Positions 1 through 8,050 of a stretch of 64,000 nucleotides of DNA are shown here, in pieces. The notes below the pieces were generated by a model. That model saw nothing but the letters and a program-made list of their open reading frames with translations, made no database searches and had not been told where the DNA came from. The stretch spans positions 54,839-118,838 of the forward strand of contig CATYOF010000005.1 in assembly GCA_958410215.1 (NCBI GenBank), read 5' to 3'. A program made the position numbers and the translations under genes. This DNA is from an uncultured Cryptobacterium sp. Lineage in GTDB: Bacteria > Actinomycetota > Coriobacteriia > Coriobacteriales > Eggerthellaceae. Position 1 is the first letter of the stretch. Each line of letters starts with the position of its first letter.

Positions 1-1045
1 CTACTTTTAAGCAATCGTCTTCGTGCGTTTCGAATGCACGGTACGCTTCCACAATATTATTGAGCGCATAGCGCTTCGATATCAAACGAGACGTATCAAG
101 CTTGCCTTGTTCGATCAAAGCCATAACTTCATCAAGCCCGCTGGCATCTACCCCACCTGTTTTAAAGGTAAGGTTTTTACCATACATATAAGGAAGAGGC
201 AACACTTGCGGCTGTTCATACATGGCCGAAAGTACCACAGTAGCGTTTGGTCGCGCTATTCTCCAGGCCATGTCAAAGGTATTGTTTCCGCCCGCTGCTT
301 CTATAACTGAATCAGCACCACGCCCGTGAGTGAGTACCTTCACTACTGCTTCGAGCGCATCAAGCGAATTGTTTACGGGATTGATGGTTTTCGGGTTAAT
401 GGTTTTATCCGCTAGTCCCTGCTCAGATGCAAGCAACAAGCGTTTATCGTCAATGTCAAGCGCAATAATTTGAGCAGGATTTTTCAAGCGAGCACACATC
501 ATAGTAGTCAACCCTACCGGTCCCGCTCCAATAACGGCAACCGTAGAGCCCTCTTCAATATCGGCAATGTTGGCACCCCACCAACCAGTTGCAAGAATGT
601 CTCCTAAAAACAACGCGTCTTCATCGGAAACGGAATCGGGAATGCTTGTGCACGTATTGCCAGCAAACGGTACGCGAACATATTCAGCCTGGCAACCATC
701 AATACAACAGCCTAGTTCCCAGCCACCGTGTTCGCAGTTGTTTACCCAACCGCGCTTACAAAAGTAGCATTCCCCACAAAAGGTTTCACAGTTTACTGCC
801 ACTCGGTCGCCCGACTTCAGATCCGTTATTGCAGAACCAACTTCTTCAATGACACCCACGAATTCGTGGCCCAACACCGTATTGGGCACCGCCCGAGGCA
901 CAGCACCTTTAAGAATATGCAAATCACTAGTGCAAATAGTAGATCGCGTTACCCGCACGAGGGCATCGCTTGGCTCTTTGATTGATGGCTTTGGTCTGTC
1001 CTGCAAAGAAATGGAACCTTTACCATCATGAACAAGAGCTTTCAT
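1..1045 (-). CDS. Zinc-dependent alcohol dehydrogenase, 3' end cut by window edge
   Basis: Medium-chain NAD(P)-dependent zinc alcohol dehydrogenase, which oxidises an alcohol or polyol (substrate unknown). Reading leftward from ATG at 1045 gives MKALVHDGKGSISLQDRPKP. A catalytic-zinc region contains GHEFVG. A four-cysteine structural-zinc lobe follows (NCETFCGECYFCKRGWVNNC). The Rossmann motif is GAGPVGL near residue 185. About 348 codons are visible, close to the family's full length of about 345-350, so only a few C-terminal residues are missing. No in-frame stop appears before the window edge. The 5' side faces a 380-base region carrying palindromic repeats. The enzyme class is secure from the motifs; the substrate is not. 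Confidence 0.88.
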   Translation of the reverse strand, partial: MKALVHDGKGSISLQDRPKPSIKEPSDALVRVTRSTICTSDLHILKGAVPRAVPNTVLGHEFVGVIEEVGSAITDLKSGDRVAVNCETFCGECYFCKRGWVNNCEHGGWELGCCIDGCQAEYVRVPFAGNTCTSIPDSVSDEDALFLGDILATGWWGANIADIEEGSTVAVIGAGPVGLTTMMCARLKNPAQIIALDIDDKRLLLASEQGLADKTINPKTINPVNNSLDALEAVVKVLTHGRGADSVIEAAGGNNTFDMAWRIARPNATVVLSAMYEQPQVLPLPYMYGKNLTFKTGGVDASGLDEVMALIEQGKLDTSRLISKRYALNNIVEAYRAFETHEDDCLKV

Positions 1046-1119
1046 AACAATCCCCCAAATGCTATCGGTATCGTATAAGTTCATTGTAGTGCACACATAA
1101 AAAAGTCTCACCCTACAAC

Positions 1120-1410
1120 CGTGACAAATGGACAGGGCACTTGTCACGAATTGCTGGTGATAAGCACTTAAAGCGTTTAGCGTTAACAGATCGTTTGGTG
1201 CAGATCACTCAGATCACTCATCGCTCGTTTTGGAGCAATGCTTTTCTGGGCGTTGCTTTCTTTGTACAACCTTAAATCGTGATACCATACTTGCTTCAGA
1301 TATTTATTTTCTGGGATCATGAATAATGGTTTGTCTCGTGACAAGCGGACAGGGCGCTTGTCACGGATTGCTAGTGATAAGTGTGACAAGCGCCCTGTCC
1401 ATTTGTCACG
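1120..1410. repeat. Palindromic REP-like element, three copies of a 27-bp unit
   Basis: Three near-identical 27-bp units (GTGACAARYG, 7-base centre, CRCTTGTCAC) lie at 1121-1147, 1338-1364 (same direction) and 1383-1409 (inverted). Each unit is itself an imperfect palindrome with 10-base arms. The first two are followed by a shared tail ATTGCTRGTGATAAG, making a 45-base repeat at 1120-1164 and 1337-1381. The outermost copies are inverted with one mismatch in 27, so the 291 bp look like a small element with terminal inverted repeats. The last copy ends two bases before the lactate dehydrogenase ribosome-binding site. No credible gene lies inside. A role as operator, transcript structure or mobile repeat is inference. 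Confidence 0.8.
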
Positions 1411-1425
1411 AGGGGGCTGTTATAT

Positions 1426-2382
1426 ATGAACAACACTATTTACAACAGAAAAGTAGCCGTAGTGGGATGCGGCTTCGTAGGATCCACCTGTGCTTTTAGC
1501 CTTATGCAATCAAGTTTATTTTCGGAAATGGTTCTTATTGATGTAAACAAAGAACGTGCCGAAGGCGAAGCGCTTGATATTGCTCATGGTGTTCCCTATT
1601 ACAGCCCTATGAATATTTATGCAGGTACCTATAAAGATTTAGCTGATGCCTCCATTGTTGTTATTGCGGCAGGCGCCAACCAAAAACCCGGAGAAACACG
1701 CCTCGATTTACTTCAGACCAATGTTTCCATCCTTAAAGAAGTGGTATCTTCCATTATGGAACAGGATTTTGGTGGCATCATCGTTGTAGTTTCTAACCCG
1801 GTTGATATTCTGACTCAAGTAGTTATGAAACTTTCCGGATTACCTAAAGAGCGCGTAATGGGATCAGGTACGGTTTTGGATAGCGCACGCCTAAAGTACA
1901 TTCTTGGTCATACGCTTGATGTAGACCCTAGACACGTGCATGCTCGCATTATTGGCGAACACGGCGATAGCGAACTTGCCGTTTGGAGCTTAGCGAATAT
2001 TTCAGGTATTCATATTGATGATTTCTTCCGTCTCCGTAGTTTCAATAATCCTGAAGCTATGCGAAAAGAAATCGAAGACGAGGTGCGCAACAGCGCCTAT
2101 GAAATCATTAAGAAAAAACGCGCTACCTATTTCGGAATCGCACCTTCCGTAACCCGTATTTGTGAAGCAATTATTCGTGATGAAAAGTCCATTATGACTG
2201 TCTCGAACTTCTGGCCAGAACTACAAGGCGTACATGATGTTGTTATGAGCATGCCTGCGATTATTGGTAGCTCTGGTGTTGAGTATCAAATTCCTTTAAA
2301 TCTAAACGAAGAAGAGGCGCTTCACTTAAAAGCGTCTGCTCAAACGCTTCGCAATATGATTGATCAAATTTCGTTCGATTAA
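1426..2382 (+). CDS. ldh: L-lactate dehydrogenase
   Basis: NAD-dependent L-lactate dehydrogenase (318 aa), interconverting pyruvate and L-lactate in the cytoplasm to recycle NADH during fermentation. The N-terminal Rossmann motif is GCGFVGSTCAF (residues 15-25). The substrate loop reads QKPGETRLDLL, with Gln rather than the Arg typical of malate dehydrogenases, which favours lactate. NPVDILT and GSGTVLDSARL follow, and the catalytic histidine lies in IIGEHGDSE. Length fits the family. The ATG at 1426 is preceded by an AGGGGG ribosome-binding site at 1411-1416. Palindromic repeats at 1338-1409 sit immediately upstream and may affect expression. Lactate over malate dehydrogenase is a motif-based call. 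Confidence 0.93.
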   Translation: MNNTIYNRKVAVVGCGFVGSTCAFSLMQSSLFSEMVLIDVNKERAEGEALDIAHGVPYYSPMNIYAGTYKDLADASIVVIAAGANQKPGETRLDLLQTNVSILKEVVSSIMEQDFGGIIVVVSNPVDILTQVVMKLSGLPKERVMGSGTVLDSARLKYILGHTLDVDPRHVHARIIGEHGDSELAVWSLANISGIHIDDFFRLRSFNNPEAMRKEIEDEVRNSAYEIIKKKRATYFGIAPSVTRICEAIIRDEKSIMTVSNFWPELQGVHDVVMSMPAIIGSSGVEYQIPLNLNEEEALHLKASAQTLRNMIDQISFD

Positions 2383-2524
2383 CAACGATATAAGAAAAAA
2401 CTATTAAATCAAGGAAGGGTCAGCTTTTTCGAAAAGGCATCCTGAGCACCGCTCTGAAAGATAACTCTTTAAATAACGTAGCCCCTGGTGTTTGAGAAAG
2501 CTACCTCTATATTGTTTACGCATA

Positions 2525-2564
2525 AAAGCAGGGCCCGATCATATTAACCAAGCCCTGCTTTTGT
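2525..2564. terminator. Bidirectional terminator between ldh and the M28-like gene
   Basis: A 10-bp stem (AAAGCAGGGC at 2525-2534 pairing with GCCCTGCTTT at 2552-2561) closes a 17-base loop. It is A-rich on the left and T-rich on the right, so it can serve the two convergent genes on either strand. Confidence 0.75.
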
Positions 2565-2590
2565 TTAGATACTCTTGAAGTTATAGAGGT

Positions 2591-5500
2591 TTAAATCGAC
2601 TTCAAAATTGCCATCACAAACTTTGAAGCGTCCTTCATTGCCTCAGGATCAAGATTTTCAATAATATCGTTTTCTGCAGAATAAAGTGCAGTGTTACCAT
2701 CACCCATGCCTGCAACCGTAAAGGCTTGTATTCCTCGTGCCATAGCAACCGTAGCAGGAGTATCGCGCCTGGTTAAAGGAGCGGTTCGATAAGTGACCCC
2801 TGAACGATCACTTGCTTGACGGACAAAGCGCTTAATACGGGAAGAAGGACGATAGGTTTTAAAAGCTGCACTTTCCTGGTCAATAATCGACAGCGTACCC
2901 GCACCTAATGCTTCAAGATTAACAATAACAGCACCCTTCATTTCATCGGCATGCTCATCCAAAAATGCCGTAATACCAGAATGCGAATACTGTTCAGAAC
3001 CTAGAGCTACAAACCATACTTCCGTATCGATATCGGGATGACGGAAATCTTGCAATTTGCGCAATTCTCGGTTGATCTGCTCAGCCGTATCATGATCACC
3101 GTCCATACGAACTGCAGGATTAACTTCTACCAAGTTTGCGTCATCTACTGGATATTCTTGATCCTGATAAGCGTCATCAAATTCTTGCGAATCTTCTGGT
3201 ATTGCTTCTGCTTTATGGTTCTTTTTCAGACGACTTAATGAGAACGCGCCGCCATTCCAACCACGACGGTTGTCAAAGTCGGTATCGTGATAATCCACAT
3301 CGACAAAGCCATCATTGTTCACGCGCGGTACTTGCGTGGTAGCCTGAGGAGCGTCGTCGCCTTCTTGGCGGAAGCTTGACCAATCACCACGTGCTTTTCC
3401 AACACTGCGTGCATCATAAGAATCGTCAACATCTACCCAATCGTTAACTGAAACTTCTTCCTGCTTGTTCTTCTTTTTCTTGCGGAACTTTCCAAACAAA
3501 CGACCAGCGCGCGATTTCGGCATATCGACATACCCGCGACCTGCATAGGCTCCTGTCTCGGTGTAGTCTTCATCGTAAGCAGAATCATCCGCATCATCTA
3601 TATAACGATCTTCAGGATCAATATCAGCAACTAATTCATCACCCACCGGAGCAAACGAACCCGTTCCTCCAACGGTCGAGAATGATCCCGTTGCAGATAC
3701 CGCCGAATTGGTTGTTTGCGCTTCCCCAAGCGGCGGCAAGTTAAGTCCGAAAGAATCTTTCTTTTCTGTACTCGAAGAAGTTGAATCAGTATCCCCAATG
3801 CGGGGCAACATATTGGAAAGCAAAGCTTTCGAACCTGCTTTACTGTCTTCATTCGTTGCAGCCATAGGAGCACGCTGTTTAGATGCTTCATTTGATGCAG
3901 TATGGGTAGCCATTACGTCAGGTAGCACGATAACCTGGCGTTTTGGCGTATCGCTTTTGCTCGATTGGTCGTCCAAAGGAACCTGAGGAATCATTGATTC
4001 CATTCCCACGATAGGAGAAGCTACGGGCGCAACGTCTTCTTCACGAGGCTCAATAACTGGCTCATGCGAACTGGCTTCTTGAATTGCCTCTTGAATACGT
4101 TCTGAAGATACCTTCTGCGTTTCTGCAGCATCTACACGACGATCACTATAATCCTGAACACCATATTCTGGCACGTCGTAGAAAGAAGCTTCGTCGAAAG
4201 ATTCTTCTGATATAAGCTCCGTTTCCTCGTCTTTTGTTTTATCCATAAATTGAGAAACATCGATCGGAGAAATAGCTGCTGTTTTATGAGCTTCAGGTAT
4301 CGGTGCTGGCTCTTCTTGAAGTTGAACTTCCGGTTTTGGTGCTACTTTCTTAAGCACCTGACCTTGCTTTTGTGGCTGCTTGGCTTCAGAAATATTCTCT
4401 TGTTCTTGCGAATTAATGGTTGCCCTATGTTCGTCTGCAACTGCAGCCCGATCATTCGCTTCTTCATTGCCAGGTGTTTGCTTATGGTTAGCAATAGACT
4501 TCAAACGAGAAGCAAATGCATGCGAAGAACCTGCCGCTGCTTTACGGAGCGATTGTGAAAATCCTTGACCCAATCCATCACGAGATGCAGCAGTATTCGT
4601 CATAGAACCAGCTGCATCAAAATCCTTCTCGTTCGTGCTAGTTGTCCTATTTGTCTGAGCGGTATTCTGCGCCTCTTGTACAGATAATTCTGCGGTGCGT
4701 GCGGGTTCTGCGGTCGCAGATACTTCACGCGCTTCTTCTGGCTTATGCACCTGTTCAACCTTTTGTGTTTCACGAGAAACAGGCTGTTCTAACGACGCTT
4801 GTTCCTGTACTACCGGCTGAGATACTTCTTCAGCAGGCACTTCCATAGTATCAAGTACTGCTTGAGTTGAAGCAGAAATATGCGGAGCTTCAGTAGAGGC
4901 AATTTCCGAACGAAGTGCCGCCAAACGCGATGCTAATTCGGGATTATCGCTTAGCGGTTCTTCCTTTTCTTCTTGAATACGCGCTTCCTGATAAGCCCTT
5001 TCCGCTTCCTCTAAACGTTGACGCTCTGTCTGATTTTCCATTAAATGAGCCGCCACCGTATCGGCATAGCGCGAACGTGCAACCTTATGAGGTTGGCTTT
5101 CTTCTGGCTTGTTCTTGCGAGCTTTTGCCTGTGCAGCCTTCGCCCATGCAGGTGTTTTATCGGCAGAAGAAGCAAAGGCTGGAGCATTGTTGGACAACAC
5201 ACTCATAGGAGCAGGACGCTCAAACGAATATTCGCTATTTTTTTCTGCTGGCTGAGGCATTGCTTCATTAAAGTGAGCATCCGCACTAGCGGCATCCGAC
5301 TGAGATACACTAGCTTGACTTTCTTCTAGTTCTTTTTGCTCGGCACGCTCACGTGGAGAAAGTTGATTTACGCTTGGCTCCTCAACTTCTTCTGTCATAT
5401 CTACAGGCGATTCATCCATAGAAACCATCGTGCGGAAACGACCAGGTTTTTCTGTCCGTACCTGAGGAGTTTCACTTACCTCGAAATGAACACTTGATAC

Positions 5501-6496
5501 AGCCTCTTCATCAACTGGTTCAAGTCCGCCACCCTTTACCAAACGCGAAGAAATATCGGTTACGGGAACTTTATCGGCAACAGGCTTACCGGTTAAAGCA
5601 GCGATAGCTGCTTTTGCTGCGGCAAGAGATTCTTGAGGACTTACCTTCGAATCATATTCCAACGATGCACCTTCGGGTACTAATCCCGCTGCGCGTGCTG
5701 CTGATTCACCATGAACATACGTTCCTTCTTGTTTCGCACGCTCCATAGCTTCTTCGTTGCTTACTAATCCATTTCCTACTTGACGCGCAACATCAAGCAA
5801 CACCGAAACACCTGCCGCGTTATTATTGGCTGATTGACTATAAGGAGCAGTTAAGTGCAACGCAGCGCGAACAAGAGGAATAACAAACAACACCGCGCAA
5901 ATTACCAACAACATCGTGATAATAGAAGATAAAGCTCCGGTATCGGTTGCAAAGATAGTCATACGCAAGAACAAAAGCACTGCTACAACTGCAAGCGCAA
6001 CTGTCGAAGCTTTTTGGATATAGGGCAAAATTCCCGCAAAAGGAAGCTCTTCTTCCTTTAATACTTTGCCGGTATCGTAATTTGCAATCAAAATTACCTT
6101 GCGGCGACGAGCAACTCCACCCATGGGTGTTGGCTGATACTTCGCCACCACATTTTGACTCGCGCCCGTACGTAAAAAGCGAGATAAAACGGGCTTGTGA
6201 AAAACTTCGCATCCGAATAAAACCGCAGCAAGCAAAACCGCAATAAAGCAAGGGATAACCGCAACGGGCAAAACAATAGAAACAATAACTGCTACAAAAG
6301 CCAAACCAAAGCAAACCAAGCTCGGTACCAAATAATTAGTTACACACTGAAAACCTTCAATGACCGCAGGAAAGCCTGATTCACGCTGAAGTTCTTCCGC
6401 CAAGTACAGTGCTGCTTGTTGTTCTTCTTCGGTTCCTGCTGGATGAGGACCAATTTCTTGAGATAGATGAACAACATCATCCATTATTTCAGCCAT
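2591..6496 (-). CDS. Giant membrane protein with degenerate M28-peptidase fold and long disordered insert
   Basis: 1301 aa; function not recognised. The N-terminus resembles M28 metallopeptidases (IGPHPAGTEEEQ, residues 15-26). Hydrophobic stretches at about 56-97 and 163-210 are probable membrane segments. The NNNAAGVSVLLDVAR segment (224-238) matches the M28 helix. Residues about 260-1120 are low-complexity, rich in E, Q, S and A, with a lysine-rich patch, and look disordered. The fold resumes at about 1156-1301 (FVALGSEQ, VIVNLEALGAG, YSAENDIIENLD). The usual zinc ligands look replaced: AHYD is ANYD, DNA is NNA, GSEE is GSEQ, the later Asp is Glu, and the last His is Glu. This suggests a non-catalytic scaffold. 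ATG 6496 follows an AAGGGG site. It is transcribed toward ldh, convergently. Confidence 0.75.
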   Translation of the reverse strand: MAEIMDDVVHLSQEIGPHPAGTEEEQQAALYLAEELQRESGFPAVIEGFQCVTNYLVPSLVCFGLAFVAVIVSIVLPVAVIPCFIAVLLAAVLFGCEVFHKPVLSRFLRTGASQNVVAKYQPTPMGGVARRRKVILIANYDTGKVLKEEELPFAGILPYIQKASTVALAVVAVLLFLRMTIFATDTGALSSIITMLLVICAVLFVIPLVRAALHLTAPYSQSANNNAAGVSVLLDVARQVGNGLVSNEEAMERAKQEGTYVHGESAARAAGLVPEGASLEYDSKVSPQESLAAAKAAIAALTGKPVADKVPVTDISSRLVKGGGLEPVDEEAVSSVHFEVSETPQVRTEKPGRFRTMVSMDESPVDMTEEVEEPSVNQLSPRERAEQKELEESQASVSQSDAASADAHFNEAMPQPAEKNSEYSFERPAPMSVLSNNAPAFASSADKTPAWAKAAQAKARKNKPEESQPHKVARSRYADTVAAHLMENQTERQRLEEAERAYQEARIQEEKEEPLSDNPELASRLAALRSEIASTEAPHISASTQAVLDTMEVPAEEVSQPVVQEQASLEQPVSRETQKVEQVHKPEEAREVSATAEPARTAELSVQEAQNTAQTNRTTSTNEKDFDAAGSMTNTAASRDGLGQGFSQSLRKAAAGSSHAFASRLKSIANHKQTPGNEEANDRAAVADEHRATINSQEQENISEAKQPQKQGQVLKKVAPKPEVQLQEEPAPIPEAHKTAAISPIDVSQFMDKTKDEETELISEESFDEASFYDVPEYGVQDYSDRRVDAAETQKVSSERIQEAIQEASSHEPVIEPREEDVAPVASPIVGMESMIPQVPLDDQSSKSDTPKRQVIVLPDVMATHTASNEASKQRAPMAATNEDSKAGSKALLSNMLPRIGDTDSTSSSTEKKDSFGLNLPPLGEAQTTNSAVSATGSFSTVGGTGSFAPVGDELVADIDPEDRYIDDADDSAYDEDYTETGAYAGRGYVDMPKSRAGRLFGKFRKKKKNKQEEVSVNDWVDVDDSYDARSVGKARGDWSSFRQEGDDAPQATTQVPRVNNDGFVDVDYHDTDFDNRRGWNGGAFSLSRLKKNHKAEAIPEDSQEFDDAYQDQEYPVDDANLVEVNPAVRMDGDHDTAEQINRELRKLQDFRHPDIDTEVWFVALGSEQYSHSGITAFLDEHADEMKGAVIVNLEALGAGTLSIIDQESAAFKTYRPSSRIKRFVRQASDRSGVTYRTAPLTRRDTPATVAMARGIQAFTVAGMGDGNTALYSAENDIIENLDPEAMKDASKFVMAILKSI
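4766..4781. promoter_or_regulatory. parS-like 16-mer in the M28-like gene, one mismatch
   Basis: TGTTTCACGAGAAACA within coding sequence, one base from the parS consensus. Confidence 0.45.
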
Positions 6497-6670
6497 GAGA
6501 GCCCCTTTATATATGACAGGTGCGCTTACGCGCTTTAAAGCTATTTTGTATACAGACCTTATAAGTATACGCCATTTATATACTTCGTTTTATCCTACAG
6601 CCCATATCTATGCGTTTAAGTTGAACCTGTTCGTCTTTTTTTCACAATTTCGCTACACGATTTTATTGTT

Positions 6671-7993
6671 TTATGCCGCTGTTCCTAAATAATCACGTAA
6701 AAAGGCATCATGTGTGGCAGCATCAGCACGTGCTTTTTCGTAATCCTGAATAAGCGGATCCTGATTAGCTGCATAAGCATCTACCACTATGTCTTTCAAG
6801 TTTGAAGGAAGACTTTCCGCAAGCGTTGATGCTTGAGTGTCGGCCTTATTGTACGCATCGTTATGAGATTCTGCGGTCTTTTTATCCTGTATTAGAATTG
6901 CTGCATTTGAAGCAAGCGCTTCCCCTGCTGCTTCACTCTTTAAGGCAACGTACTTCAATACGTCATCAAAGTTTGCAGAGCTATAACATTCTTGAGCATC
7001 CTCTAAATACGACTTAGCTTCTTCGAATTGAGCTTTTGCTGAAGTGGTATATTCCGTTGACTGCGCTACATTGTCTTCCGTGGTATCTGAAATTATTTGC
7101 GCTGACTGAGCTAACAGCGCGTTCCCTTCATTAATGCAACTTTGTGCTTGCTCCATTAAATCTATCGCCTTCTTCGCGGCAATGTCATCTTCCAGGCGTT
7201 TTTCTGCACAATCAAGCATTGTTTCACGGGAAACAATGGTGGCTAATACGTGATCAGCAGCTTCTTTATCCCGTTGAGAACCTTCCAATTCATCACGCGC
7301 TTTTTGCGCATACACCCGAGCAGAATCTAAATCTTCGCGCACGTTTGGTAGTTGTTCTTTTAAATTTGTTGCCACTTCTACCGTATCATCGTTAAAACTT
7401 GTTTGGAAGTAGTTATCAATTGACACGGTGGTTTCATCGCTTTTTGCAATAATGTCACATGCCTGATGCAGAACTCCCACGCTGGTGCTGAGCTTCACTT
7501 GCTCTTGATAAAGCCAATAGCCACCCGATCCCGCAAGCGCAACGCAAAGCACTACCACAATGGCAATACTCAAACGGCGATATCTTTTGCGGCGTTTCTG
7601 CCTGCTTTTAATTTCTGCCTGCGATTCTGCCCCAAGAAACGTTTTCTGAGAAGAATTGCTTGATGAAGCTGAGCGAGCAGCTTTTTTAAACGTTCTTTTC
7701 GCTTTCGGTTCTGCATGCGATCCCAAAGAGGAAGAAGAAGTAGGAGTGGCATTTTCAGTCCCACTTACTGAAGGCAAAAAATCAGAAGTATCGCTTTCTT
7801 TCTTCCTTGAACGCCATAGTTTAAATTTGCTTGGCTGTTCTTCTAAGTCTGCAGCCTTCTGTTCAAGCACATTAAGCGATAATTCATTGGGTTTTCCTTG
7901 GGAAAATTCCTTGAGATGAAGGAATTTTTTCTCTTTTTGTCCCAGCCCTCGCTCTGGTTGTGTTTTCCCTTTATGTTTCTTGTTTCGTATCAC
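6671..7993 (-). CDS. Single-pass membrane protein of unknown function, coiled-coil exterior
   Basis: 440 aa, not recognised. Residues 1-140 are a basic, Ser/Lys-rich, probably disordered cytoplasmic region. A KSRQKRRKRYRR cluster immediately precedes one transmembrane helix (LSIAIVVVLCVALAGSGGYWL, about 141-161). The remaining ~280 residues are Ala/Glu/Asp-rich and predicted helical, consistent with a coiled-coil outside the membrane. The start is GTG at 7993 with an AAGG upstream. A parS-like 16-mer with one mismatch lies inside the gene (7220-7235). It lies between the M28-like gene and dinG on the same strand. The orientation of the helix follows the positive-inside rule; the role is unknown. 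Confidence 0.7.
   Translation of the reverse strand: MIRNKKHKGKTQPERGLGQKEKKFLHLKEFSQGKPNELSLNVLEQKAADLEEQPSKFKLWRSRKKESDTSDFLPSVSGTENATPTSSSSLGSHAEPKAKRTFKKAARSASSSNSSQKTFLGAESQAEIKSRQKRRKRYRRLSIAIVVVLCVALAGSGGYWLYQEQVKLSTSVGVLHQACDIIAKSDETTVSIDNYFQTSFNDDTVEVATNLKEQLPNVREDLDSARVYAQKARDELEGSQRDKEAADHVLATIVSRETMLDCAEKRLEDDIAAKKAIDLMEQAQSCINEGNALLAQSAQIISDTTEDNVAQSTEYTTSAKAQFEEAKSYLEDAQECYSSANFDDVLKYVALKSEAAGEALASNAAILIQDKKTAESHNDAYNKADTQASTLAESLPSNLKDIVVDAYAANQDPLIQDYEKARADAATHDAFLRDYLGTAA
7220..7235. promoter_or_regulatory. parS-like 16-mer in the membrane-protein gene, one mismatch
   Basis: TGTTTCACGGGAAACA within coding sequence, one base from the parS consensus, about 7 kb from parB. Confidence 0.45.
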
Positions 7994-8050
7994 GTACGTT
8001 ACCTTAAAGCTTTCTTATCCTTCATTTGGGACACGTTTACTGCAGAAGTC

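Noticed and set aside
1183..1389. A 68-codon minus-strand reading frame inside the palindromic element upstream of ldh.
   Set aside because: It runs through the repeat copies, has no ribosome-binding site and its composition is set by the repeats; no protein family is suggested.
2400..2520. Possible small structured RNA (SRP or similar) after ldh.
   Set aside because: Only short, weak pairings are visible and no SRP, tmRNA or RNase P RNA signature is found.
5838..6314. Long minus-strand frame in another phase of the M28-like gene, rich in Cys, Tyr and Phe.
   Set aside because: It overlaps the membrane-encoding part of a well-supported gene, and its composition is a frame-shift artefact.
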